A stretch of DNA of 64,000 bases from NCBI GenBank assembly GCA_029690005.1, contig CP121458.1, positions 3,348,001-3,412,000 on the forward strand, in the 5' to 3' direction. The notes under the pieces were generated by a model. It saw only the letters and a program-made list of their open reading frames with translations. It ran no database searches and was not told where the DNA came from. The translations under genes and the position numbers were made by a program. Below are positions 47,354 to 56,678 of the stretch, one piece after another. Source of the stretch: Prescottella defluvii. GTDB lineage: Bacteria; Actinomycetota; Actinomycetes; Mycobacteriales; Mycobacteriaceae. The first letter of the stretch is position 1. Each line of letters begins with the position of its first letter.

Positions 47354-48201
47354 TCAGGCGGGCTTGCGGGTGACGAAGATCGCCGTGCCGGGGAAGAGCT
47401 GGCCACGCAGGGGCTCCACTGACCCCACTCCCGGTCGAGCCACTCGGGCCACTCAGGCTCGACGATGTCGCGCACCTCGAGCCTCGCCGCGACGGCCTCG
47501 CGGACGCGGTCACCGATCGTCCGGTGGTGCTCCACGTACGTCGGGATGCCCTCGGCGTCGACCTCGACGTACGGTGTCCGGTCGAAGTAGGGGAGCGTCG
47601 CGGTCAGTCCGCCCGGACCCGGGTCGTCCGGGAAGATCCACCGGATCGGGTGGTTGACGGCGAACACCCACAAACCGCCCGGTCGCAACACTGGTGCCAC
47701 CTCCCGCATCACCAGCGCGGAATCCGCGACGAACGGAACCGCACCGAAAGCCGAACATGCGAGGTCGAAGCTCTCGCTCGCGAACGGCAGCGCTTCCGCG
47801 CCGGCCTGGACGAGGGGGACCCTCGGTCCGCTCTGCTCCATCGCTTCGAGCCCACGCGCGAGCATGCCCATGGAGATGTCGAGCCCGACGACGTCGGCGC
47901 CCTGGCCGGCGAGCCAGCGTGCACACGGGGCCGAGCCGCAGCCGACCTCGAGGATCCGCTTGCCGGCGATGTCGCCGAGAAGCTGGACGTCGCCCTCGTG
48001 GAGGCCCTCGGGGCACCAGACGAACTCGCCGTCGGTCGAATCGACGCCGAGGAACTCGCCGTGCGTGCGGTGATAGTCGTCGGCATCGGCGTCCCACCAC
48101 GCGCGGCTGGCGCGCTCGCTCGCCTCCGTTCCGATTCGAGTGCGGGTCACCCCGCTGGTCCCGAGGATGGAAATGGCGGCGGCGTGGCGATCGTCGGACA
48201 T
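47354..48201 (-). CDS. class I SAM-dependent methyltransferase, one frame break
   Basis: About 282 residues. The SAM site is ILEVGCGSAPCARWLAGQG with acidic VVGLDISMGML; the post-motif is ALPFASESFDLACSAFGAVP. The N-terminus SRAWWDADADDYHRTHG is found in a conserved actinobacterial methyltransferase group of unknown substrate. A C is missing near 47420 (EWGQWSP-LRGQLFPGT), after which the protein ends FVTRKPA at 47354. ATG 48201. It lies convergent to glnQ. Confidence 0.85.
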
Positions 48202-48522
48202 GCTGTCAGCGTAGAGTCCGCCGGCGCGAGCGGAACCGCGAGACCCCGAGATTCCTCGGTGGCCGAACCACCAGGTGAACGGACCGCCTGTCGGCAGGGT
48301 TTGCCCAGCTAGCCGAAGGTCGCGTACCCTGTTGCTCGCGAGTGTCTTCGGTGCAGTTCCTCGCCGGTCGGAGTTTTCGATCGACAGGGTTGCGCTGGAG
48401 CCTCGTGGTGGTCTGGAAGACCGGGCGATTCCGGCGTCGAGTCGGAATCTAACGCATTCCGGTCCGCCTGTCTGACAGAACGCCATCAACCGACTAACAA
48501 CCCGTCCGGAGCAACTCAACAC
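48202..48522 (+). promoter_or_regulatory. rpsA promoter and long leader region
   Basis: 321 bases without a gene. The best promoter is TTGCCC (48301-48306) with TACCCT (48325-48330), spacer 18, giving a leader of about 185 bases before the rpsA ATG. Ribosomal protein S1 genes are often autoregulated through their leaders; no specific structure was proven here. Confidence 0.4.
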
Positions 48523-49996
48523 ATGCCCTCCAACACCGTGACCTCGCCGCAGGTAGCCGTCAACGACATCGGCTCCGCCGAGGACTTCCTCGCCGCCATC
48601 GACGCCACGATCAAGTACTTCAACGATGGCGACATCGTCGAAGGCACGATCGTCAAGGTCGATCGTGACGAGGTCCTTCTCGACATCGGTTACAAGACCG
48701 AAGGCGTCATCCCTTCCCGTGAGCTCTCCATCAAGCACGACGTCGACCCCAACGAGGTCGTCTCCGTGGGCGATGAGGTCGAAGCCCTGGTCCTCGCCAA
48801 GGAGGACAAGGAAGGCCGTCTGATCCTGTCGAAGAAGCGCGCTCAGTACGAGCGTGCCTGGGGCACCGTCGAGGAGCTCAAGGAGAAGGACGAGGCCGTC
48901 AAGGGCACCGTCATCGAGGTCGTCAAGGGTGGCCTCATCCTCGACATCGGCCTGCGTGGCTTCCTCCCCGCTTCGCTCGTCGAGATGCGTCGCGTCCGCG
49001 ACCTCCAGCCGTACGTCGGCAAGGAGATCGAGGCCAAGATCATCGAGCTCGACAAGAACCGCAACAACGTGGTCCTGTCGCGTCGCGCATGGCTCGAGCA
49101 GACCCAGTCCGAGGTCCGCAGCGAGCTTCCTGCACCAGCTGCAGAAGGGCCAGGTCCGCAAGGGCGTCGTGTCCTCGATCGTCAACTTCGGTGCGTTCGT
49201 CGATCTCGGCGGCGTCGACGGTCTGGTTCACGTCTCCGAGCTGTCCTGGAAGCACATCGACCACCCGTCCGAGGTTGTCGAGGTCGGCAACGAGGTCACC
49301 GTCGAGGTTCTCGACGTCGACCTGGACCGCGAGCGCGTCTCCCTGTCGCTGAAGGCGACGCAGGAGGACCCGTGGCGTCAGTTCGCCCGCACCCACGCGA
49401 TCGGCCAGATCGTGCCGGGCAAGGTCACCAAGCTGGTTCCGTTCGGCGCGTTCGTCCGCGTCGAGGAGGGCATCGAGGGCCTGGTGCACATCTCCGAGCT
49501 GGCCGAGCGCCACGTGGAGGTTCCGGACCAGGTTGTGGGCGTCGGCGACGATGCGCTCGTCAAGGTCATCGACATCGACCTGGAGCGTCGCCGCATCTCG
49601 CTGTCGCTGAAGCAGGCGAACGAGGACTACAACGCCGAGTTCGATCCGTCCAAGTACGGCATGGCCGACTCGTACGACGAGCAGGGCAACTACATCTTCC
49701 CCGAGGGCTTCGATCCCGAGACCAACGAATGGCTCGAGGGCTTCGACAAGCAGCGTGAGGAGTGGGAGTCCCGCTACGCCGAGGCTGAGCGTCGCCACAA
49801 GATGCACACCGCTCAGATGGAGAAGATGGCTGCCGACGAGGCTGCTGAGGCTGCGGCCGGCGCTTCGGGCACCAACTACTCCTCGGAGTCGGGCTCGGAC
49901 GAGGGCGCTGCTGCGTCCTCCGAGTCCGCCGGTGGCTCGCTGGCGAGCGATGCACAGCTCGCCGCACTGCGCGAGAAGCTGTCGGGCAACGCCTGA
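48523..49996 (+). CDS. rpsA: 30S ribosomal protein S1, one frame break
   Basis: About 491 residues. Four S1 RNA-binding domains can be followed: GDIVEGTIVKVDRDEVLLDI, VKGTVIEVVKGGLILDIGL, VRKGVVSSIVNFGAFVDLGG and GQIVPGKVTKLVPFGAFVRV. A low-complexity Ala/Ser/Glu tail ends in LAALREKLSGNA. One C is extra near 49124 (EVRSE-FLHQLQKGQ). The four-domain form with a variable tail is normal in actinobacteria; the tail is the region once linked to pyrazinoic acid binding in M. tuberculosis, though that is disputed. A strong terminator follows. Confidence 0.96.
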
Positions 49997-50032
49997 TAGC
50001 GATGGCCTGAGCATTCAGGTCTGATCTACCGG

Positions 50033-50067
50033 AAGACCCCGGCCCTGGATCACAGGGCCGGGGTCTT
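50033..50067 (+). terminator. intrinsic terminator after rpsA
   Basis: Arms 50033-50047 (AAGACCCCGGCCCTG) and 50053-50067 are 15-bp perfect complements with a 5-base loop (GATCA); TCCGTATTT follows. Confidence 0.85.
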
Positions 50068-50155
50068 TCCGTATTTGCCTTCCCTTTCGGAGGGCGGGAC
50101 GAAGACGGTCGCCGATCCCTGTCGGGATCGGGCCAGCTGTGTCGTCGTGTGCGGG

Positions 50156-50368
50156 CTAGTTCGCCGCGGCGGGCACCCATCTGGTGGGCATGGTTGCCGT
50201 TCGCTTCCGGATCGCCGTGAAGCTGTGGCGGGCAGGGGTCAGCACGCTGGTGAACCAATTGCGTCGGTGCTCCGCGAGCGCGATCGCAACCTCCGGTATG
50301 AGGATCGCGTGAATGCCGTTCTCCATGCCGAGACGGTGCCGACCGGGACGGGTGGGATTGCTGCGCAT
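50156..50368 (-). CDS. small protein of unknown function
   Basis: 70 residues, MRSNPTRPGRHRLGMENG then IHAILIPEVAIALAEHRRNW, ending MPTRWVPAAAN. AGGAG lies eight bases before the ATG at 50368, which is the main support. No domain, signal or membrane helix was recognised. It sits antisense in the 500-base gap between rpsA and coaE. Confidence 0.45.
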   Translation of the reverse strand: MRSNPTRPGRHRLGMENGIHAILIPEVAIALAEHRRNWFTSVLTPARHSFTAIRKRTATMPTRWVPAAAN

Positions 50369-50500
50369 TGAGCGACTCCTACTCGCATGTCGAATCGGCT
50401 GGTCAGGACGGTCGAGGCAAGGGTATCGGACCAGGTAGTGGAACGGCGACATTTTGGTCCGTAGATGATCTTCGGCGTGTTTGGTGCGACACTGGTCGGC

Positions 50501-51723
50501 GTGTTGAGAGTGGGCCTCACCGGAGGCATCGGAGCCGGCAAGTCGACCGTGTCGAACGTCCTCGCGGAGTTGGGGGCGGTCATCGTGGACGCGGACCTCA
50601 TCGCACGAGAGGTCGTCGAGCCGGGAACCCCCGGTCTCGCGGCGCTAGTGGAGGCGTTTGGCGACGGCATCCTGCATCCCGACGGCTCGCTGAACCGGCC
50701 GGCGTTGGCCGAGACGGCCTTCGGTAGCGACGAGTCGCGGCTGTTGCTGAACTCGATCCTGCATCCCCGCATCGGTCAGCGCACCGCGGAACTCGTCGAC
50801 GGCGCACCCGCCGACGGGATCGTCGTGCAGGACATCCCGCTGCTTGTCGAGGGGCGGATGGGGCCGGTGTTCAACCTCGTGGTCGTCGTCTACGTCGACG
50901 AGGACGAGCGCGTGCGCCGGCTCGTCGAGCTGCGCGGTATGCCGGAGGCGGACGCGCGCGCCCGCATCGCGGCCCAGGCAACCGATGACCAACGGCGCGC
51001 GGCCGCGGACGTGTGGCTCGACAACAGCGGCGCCCGGACCTGATCGCCGCGCAGGTTCGCGCGCTGTACACCGACCGCCTGCTGCCGTTCGAGCAGAACC
51101 TTCGCAGTGGCACGGTGGTGTCGGTGCCGCCCATCGTGCGGCCGGCCGACCCGGAGTGGGCGGCCCAGGGCGAGCGTCTAGTCGAGCGGCTGCGTCTTGT
51201 GTGCGGCGAGCGAGCGGTGCGTGTCGACCACGTCGGCTCCACGTCGGTCCCGGCTCTCGACGCCCGCGACCTGATCGACGTGCAGATCACGGTCCCCGAC
51301 CTCGCGACGGCCGATGCCCTGGCCGAGCCGCTGGCGGCGGCCGGCTTCCCGCCGGTCGCCGACCAGACCCGCGACGAGCCGAAGCCGGCGTACGGTGTCG
51401 GCGGCGAGGCGGATCCGGCGTTGTGGGACAAGCGCACTCACGGCGGTGCCGATCCGGGCAGGCCCGTGCAGATCAGCCTGCGCGTCGATGGCTGGCCCGG
51501 TCAGCGGTTCGCGCTACTGCTCCGGGACTGGCTGCGCGCCGACGCGGCGGCCCGGGCCGAGTTCCTCGAGATCAAGGAGGTTGCCGTCGCGAAGTCGGCG
51601 GCCGCCACGCACGAGGGGGACGCCGCCGCCACCTACGCGGCAGCGCTCGCCCCGTGGTTCGATCTCGGCTACCAGCGGGCCTGGCAGTGGGCCGAACGAA
51701 GCGGCTGGTCGGCACAGAGCTGA
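50501..51723 (+). CDS. coaE: dephospho-CoA kinase fused to a GrpB/UPF0157 domain, one frame break
   Basis: About 407 residues. The kinase part begins VLRVGLTGGIGAGKSTVS (P-loop) and carries out the last step of CoA synthesis; VDADLIAREVVEPG and IVVQDIPLLVE are typical. The C-terminal half is a GrpB-like nucleotidyltransferase fold (VDHVGSTSVPALDARDLID), a fusion known from mycobacterial CoaE. One base is missing near 51033 (WLDNSG-PDLIAAQVRALY). GTG 50501 is preferred to ATG 50465 because the family begins just before the P-loop. Same position as Rv1631. Confidence 0.92.
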
Positions 51724-51733
51724 CCGATCGGCG

Positions 51734-52318
51734 TCAGCGCCACGTGACGGGCATTCCCTTCGACGCCAGCCATGCGTCCATGTCGTGGCCGTGGGCGGCG
51801 ATCCCGTCCACGGCCGCCACCGCCCGCTGGATCGCGCGGTCGGCGGTGTGCGGCGAGATGTAGCCGTGCGCCGTGGCCGAGATCAGCTCGTCGACGTCGA
51901 GGAGTTCGGTCTCGCGTCCGGTCCGGACCACCAGATCGAGATAGTGGTCCTCCGACTTCCAGACGTCCGCGCCCCGCGTGAAATCGCCGATGTCGATGTA
52001 ATGGTTCTGGTCACGCTGGTGGAACGGGTGGTAGTGGAAGATCGACGCGCGGATGCCGAGATCCGGGATCAGCCACGACTCGAGGTAGTGGAACGAGGGG
52101 TGGTCGGCCGAGCGGGCCATGTACAGCCCCCACGACTCCAGCCGGTAGTGGTCGACCGGACGCACGAAGCCCTTGGGATCGGTGTTGGTGCGCTCGGTGA
52201 TGTTGAAGTACTCGACCTTCGGTCGGTGCGCCGGAACCAGGTCGATCGTCGGCACGTAGACCGAAGCGGGGGGTGCGGTCGGCGTGGCTGCGGCGGTGGC
52301 TGGTTCGACGTTCTCCAT
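51734..52318 (-). CDS. DUF402-family protein (Rv1632c-like)
   Basis: 194 residues, intact. Core segments are KVEYFNITERTNTDPKGF, ESWGLYMARSADHPSFHYLE, DLGIRASIFHYHPFHQR and WKSEDHYLDLVV. DUF402/FomD-like proteins can be nucleoside-diphosphatases, but no activity is known for this group. An alanine- and proline-rich N-terminal stretch precedes the domain. Convergent with coaE and divergent from uvrB, as in M. tuberculosis. Confidence 0.75.
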   Translation of the reverse strand: MENVEPATAAATPTAPPASVYVPTIDLVPAHRPKVEYFNITERTNTDPKGFVRPVDHYRLESWGLYMARSADHPSFHYLESWLIPDLGIRASIFHYHPFHQRDQNHYIDIGDFTRGADVWKSEDHYLDLVVRTGRETELLDVDELISATAHGYISPHTADRAIQRAVAAVDGIAAHGHDMDAWLASKGMPVTWR

Positions 52319-52409
52319 ACAGCAAGAAAGTACCGGCAAACGTGGCGCCGGGCACCGGTGACCGCGCGAGCGGAACGCAGCGTTATCAGAACTTGTCGGA
52401 AGGGGCGCA

Positions 52410-52421
52410 TACCCTCGTCTC
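52410..52421 (+). promoter_or_regulatory. leaderless promoter candidate for uvrB
   Basis: TACCCT (52410-52415) is followed by six bases and the ATG of uvrB. No Shine-Dalgarno sequence is present. No LexA-box match was recognised in the 103 bases upstream. Confidence 0.4.
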
Positions 52422-54574
52422 ATGGCGTTCGCATCCGAGCACCCCGTAGTGGCGCATTCCGAGTTCCGGCCGGTCAGCGAGATCGAGCGGTCCGACAGCA
52501 GCTTCCAGGTCGTCAGCGAATACGAGCCGGCCGGTGACCAGCCGGAGGCCATCGACGAGCTCGAGCGGCGGCTGAAGGCGGGGAGAAGGACGTCGTCCTG
52601 CTCGGCGCGACCGGTACCGGCAAGTCGGCCACGACGGCGTGGCTCATCGAACGTGTGCAGCGTCCGACGCTCGTGATGGCGCCGAACAAGACCCTGGCCG
52701 CGCAGCTCGCGAACGAACTGCGGGAGATGCTGCCGAACAACGCCGTCGAGTACTTCGTCTCGTACTACGACTACTACCAGCCCGAGGCGTACATCGCGCA
52801 GACGGACACCTACATCGAGAAGGACTCGTCGATCAACGACGACGTCGAGCGGTTGCGGCACTCGGCCACGTCGAGTCTGCTGTCCCGGCGCGACGTCGTG
52901 GTGGTCGCGTCGGTGTCGTGCATCTACGGCCTCGGCACGCCGCAGTCGTACCTCGACCGTTCCATCGAGCTCGAGGTCGGGTCGAGGTCGATCGGGACGC
53001 GCTGCTGCGGCTTCTCGTCGACGTGCAGTACAACCGCAACGACATGGCGTTCACTCGCGGCTCGTTCCGGGTGCGCGGAGACGCGGTCGAGATCATCCCG
53101 TCGTACGAGGAACTGGCGGTGCGGATCGAGTTCTTCGGCGACGAGGTCGAGGCGCTCTACTACCTGCACCCGCTCACTGGTGATGTGGTGCGACAGGTCG
53201 ACACGGTCCGCATCTTCCGGCCACGCACTACGTCGCGGGCCCGGAGCGGATGGAACGCGCCGTGCAGGACATCGAGGCCGAAACTCGAGGAGCGGCTCGC
53301 GGACCTGGAGAACCGTGGCAAGTTGCTCGAGGCGCAGCGACTGCGCATGCGCACCCAGTACGACTTGGAGATGATCAAGCAGGTCGGCTTTTGCTCGGGT
53401 ATCGAGAACTACTCGCGGCACATCGACGGACGCCCGGCGGGCTCGGCGCCGGCGACGCTCATCGACTACTTCCCGGAGGACTTCCTCCTGGTGATCGACG
53501 AGTCCCATGTGACGGTCCCGCAGATCGGCGCCATGTACGAGGGCGACATGTCCCGCAAGCGCAACCTCGTCGAGTTCGGGTTCCGCCTGCCCTCGGCGAC
53601 CGACAACCGCCCGCTCACGTGGGAGGAGTTCGCGGGCCGGATCGGTCAGACGATCTACCTGTCCGCGACGCCGGGGCCGTACGAGCTGGGGCAGGCGGGC
53701 GGCGAGTTCGTCGAGCAGGTGATCCGTCCCACCGGGCTGGTCGACCCCGAGGTCGTCGTCAAGCCGACCAAGGGCCAGATCGACGACCTTGTCCACGAGA
53801 TCCGCCAGCGGACGGAACGGGACGAGCGTGTCCTGGTCACGACGCTCACCAAGAAGATGTCCGAGGACCTGACGGACTACCTCCTCGAGCTCGGCATCCG
53901 GTGCGGTACCTGCACTCGGACATCGACACGCTCCGGCGGGTGGAGCTGCTGCGACAGCTCCGGTTGGGCGAGTACGACGTCCTGGTCGGCATCAACCTGC
54001 TGCGTGAGGGCCTCGACCTGCCGGAGGTGTCGCTGGTCGCAATCCTCGACGCCGACAAGGAAGGGTTCCTGCGCAGCACCACGAGCCTCATCCAGACCAT
54101 CGGCCGCGCGGCCCGCAACGTCTCCGGCCAGGTCCACATGTACGCGGACAAGATCACCGACTCGATGCAGCGCGCGATCGAGGAGACCGAGCGTCGCCGC
54201 GAGAAGCAGATCGCCTACAACCTCGAGAGGGCGTCGACCCGCAGCCCCTGCGGAAGAAGATCGCCGACATCCTCGACCAGGTGTACGAGGAGGCGGACGA
54301 CACCGAGGTCGAGGTCGGTGGATCCGGTCGCAACGCCAGCCGCGGTCGCCGCGCCCAGGGCGAGGCGGGACGTGCCATCAGCGCCGGCGTGTACGAGGGC
54401 CGCGACGTGAAGTCGATGCCGCGCGCCGAGCTGGCCGACCTCGTCAAGGAACTCACCGACCAGATGATGAATGCGGCGCGGGATCTGCAGTTCGAGCTCG
54501 CCGGGCGACTGCGCGACGCAGATCGCGGACCTGAAGAGGAGTTGCGCGGGATGGACGCCGCGGGACTGAAGTAG
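52422..54574 (+). CDS. uvrB: UvrABC system protein B, eight frame breaks
   Basis: About 717 residues; the damage-verifying helicase of nucleotide excision repair. Walker [15 protein letters not shown], hairpin region [15 protein letters not shown]-like [43 protein letters not shown], and a C-terminal UVR motif. Breaks: missing bases near 52582, 52982, 53222, 53901 and 54231; an extra A near 53284; an extra C near 54521 and a missing G near 54536, which cancel each other around RLRD-EIADLKRELRG. This is the most damaged gene in the window, yet every domain is recoverable. Same position as Rv1633. Confidence 0.95.
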
Positions 54575-54595
54575 CGGCCCGCTAACGCTTCGGTC

Positions 54596-55463
54596 ATGGA
54601 CGCTCATCTCGCCGGCCGCACAGCCCGCTCTCTGGAACTGCTCCACTCGCTCTCCTACTTCGCGCCCGAGGTGGAGGCCGAGCTGGTCGGGGTCGGCTGG
54701 AGCCGGGCAGGATGACCTACTTCGCTGGGCGTGCGGCGCCGATGGGTGCTGTCGGTGCGGGCGTCGTGACCGCGACCTTCTACAACTTCGATCCCGCACT
54801 GATCGCCGATGCGATCCCACGTGCGTGGACGCTCGCCGACCCCGACCAGATCATCGCGGCGCGGTATCGCGGTGTCGACGCCGCGTATCGCGCGCTGTTC
54901 GGCGACGCCGTTGCCTCAGCCGACATGGCGGAGGCCGCCCAATTGGCTGCGATTGCCGCGCAGGGGATCCCCGGCGTCGACGGTCGACCGCTGTATGCGG
55001 GGTACGCCACCCTCGACTGGCCGGAGGAACCTCACCTCGTGCTGTGGCATGCGCTGACCCTGCTGCGGGAGTACCGCGGCGACGGGCACGTCGCCGCGCT
55101 GCAGACCGCCGGGCTCAGCGGCCTCGAGGCGTTGATCACCCACACCGCCGCCGGGATCGGATTCCAGAAGAAGTTCGCGCAGACCCGGCGAGGATGGTCG
55201 CAGGCCGCATGGGAAGCGGCCGTCGGCCGCCTCCGCGACCGCGAACTCCTCGACGGACGCGGTGAACTCACCGAGGACGGACGCGAACTGCGGGACGTGG
55301 TCGAGGATCTCACCGACGAACTGGCCGCAGCGCCGTGGACCGAACTGGGGAGGACGGGTCCGCGCGACTCGCTGAACTCACCGCGCCGTGGCGGAAGTCG
55401 GTCCGCGAGTCGGGACTGTTCCCGGCAGCGCTGTTCGGCCCGCGGTACGGCGAATCGCGCTGA
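54596..55463 (+). CDS. SCO6745-family protein, two frame breaks
   Basis: About 290 residues, helix-rich. N-terminus AGRTARSLELLHSLSYFAP, then RMTYFAGRAAPMGAVGAG and ATFYNFDPALIADAIPR, which are diagnostic of this uncharacterised actinobacterial family. The C-terminal third (WEAAVGRLRDRELLDGRG, LTEDGRELRDVVE) resembles a winged helix. A base is missing near 54691 (VGVG-LEPGRMTYF), and a G is missing near 55350 (WTELG-EDGSARLAELTAPW). Stop at 55463. Function unknown. Confidence 0.78.
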
Positions 55464-55507
55464 CGAATCGGCTCCACCCCGTCGCCGTGGTGAAATGGTG
55501 CGGCAGG

Positions 55508-55549
55508 GGTGGAGCCATCCACCGCGACACTGGGGTGGAGCAATCCACC
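55508..55549. promoter_or_regulatory. tandem 16-bp palindromes upstream of the stress-protein gene
   Basis: GGTGGAGCCATCCACC (55508-55523) and GGTGGAGCAATCCACC (55534-55549) are near-identical palindromes whose centres are 26 bases apart. They lie 136-177 bases before the ATG at 55685 and after the stop of the preceding gene. Twin operator sites, or twin small RNA hairpins with 6-bp stems, are the two readings. Confidence 0.5.
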
Positions 55550-55684
55550 GGGGGATGAAGCATGTTGTGCCGCAATTCCACCAGCTGTGCGCCGATGACG
55601 CTAATGTCAGCGCAGCAGATGGGATCTCGGGCGACAAGGGCACCACGGCCACCGTCCTCGATCAACGCACACATGGAGGAATGA

Positions 55685-56136
55685 ATGAGCGCCTACCGGA
55701 CCGTCGTCGTCGGAACCGATGGATCGGACTCGTCGTATCGCGCGGTGGACAAGGCCGCCGCACTGGCCGGCGACGCCGAGGCCAAGCTCGTGATCGCGTG
55801 CGCGTACTACCCGGCCGATCCCAAGGACACCGAAGTGGCGCAGGACACCCTCGGTGAGGACGCGTACCAGGTCACCGGATCGGCGCCCACGTTCGAGATC
55901 CTGCGGACGGCGCGCGAGCGGGCCACCGCGGCCGGTGCCAAAAACATCGTCGAGCGCGCGATCGTCGGTGCCCCCGTCGACTCGCTGCTCGCCCTCGTCG
56001 ACGAGGTCGAGGCCGACCTGCTGGTAGTCGGCAATCGCGGGCTCAGCACGCTGACGGGGCGCTTCTCGGATCGGTGCCGTCGGACGCGGCGCGCAAGTCC
56101 ACGTCCGACGTGCTGATCGTGCACACCGTCCGCTGA
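55685..56136 (+). CDS. universal stress protein (Rv1636-like), one frame break
   Basis: About 150 residues, one USP domain. TVVVGTDGSDSSYRAVDKA at the N-terminus and the nucleotide-binding VVGNRGLSTLTGRLLGSVPS near the C-terminus define the fold. The mycobacterial relative Rv1636 binds cAMP and ATP. A base is missing near 56062 (TLTGR-LLGSVPSDAARKS); the true stop is TGA 56134-56136. GGAGGA precedes ATG 55685. Twin palindromes upstream may regulate it. Confidence 0.87.
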
Positions 56137-56145
56137 GCTCGACGG

Positions 56146-56568
56146 TCAGCAGAAGTCCGTGCGGGCTCGATCCAGCAGCAGCTGTGTGGCCGCGTCGGGG
56201 GTGAGGGTGCCGCTCGACAGGCTCGCGCCGTACGCACCGACGGACCGCAGGTTGTCGAGGATCGTCGAGTCGGGTGTGCCGGCGGCCGATTGCCGGCACG
56301 CCCCCTCGGCCAGCGCGAACAGCGTCGCGTGCGGAACCACTTCGGGAAACCCGTCCGCCGCGAGGGCGTCCGCGTAGCGTGTGACGCGGGCGTCGGTGAC
56401 TGTTGCCGCGGACACCGTTTCGGTCGCGAGCGGTGCGGCGGCATCCGACGCGTCGTCGGAAGCGGTCGCCGACGTGCAACCGGCCACCGCGATCGACGCG
56501 ACCACGCCGACGACACCCATCGTCGCCGAGCGCAGCGCTGGGCGGGAAGCGGTCGTTCTCGTAGGCAT
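56146..56568 (-). CDS. DUF732-like lipoprotein
   Basis: 140 residues, intact. The signal peptide ends with lipobox SIAVAGC, so the protein is a substrate for Lgt. After an Ala/Ser/Thr linker comes a helical domain (YADALAADGFPEVVPHATLF, then AEGACRQSAAG) with two cysteines, resembling the DUF732 fold of actinobacterial secreted proteins. Function unknown. Converges with the stress-protein gene, nine bases apart. Confidence 0.72.
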   Translation of the reverse strand: MPTRTTASRPALRSATMGVVGVVASIAVAGCTSATASDDASDAAAPLATETVSAATVTDARVTRYADALAADGFPEVVPHATLFALAEGACRQSAAGTPDSTILDNLRSVGAYGASLSSGTLTPDAATQLLLDRARTDFC

Positions 56569-56678
56569 GGTCTTCTCGTCCCGTCTCGGTGGCTAGTGGT
56601 GTGGTGTGAGGCCAGAGCGGCCCGCGGACCCCTGGCACGGTACCGCTTCGGCCGGAGCCACGAGTGTCGGTTCGCCGA

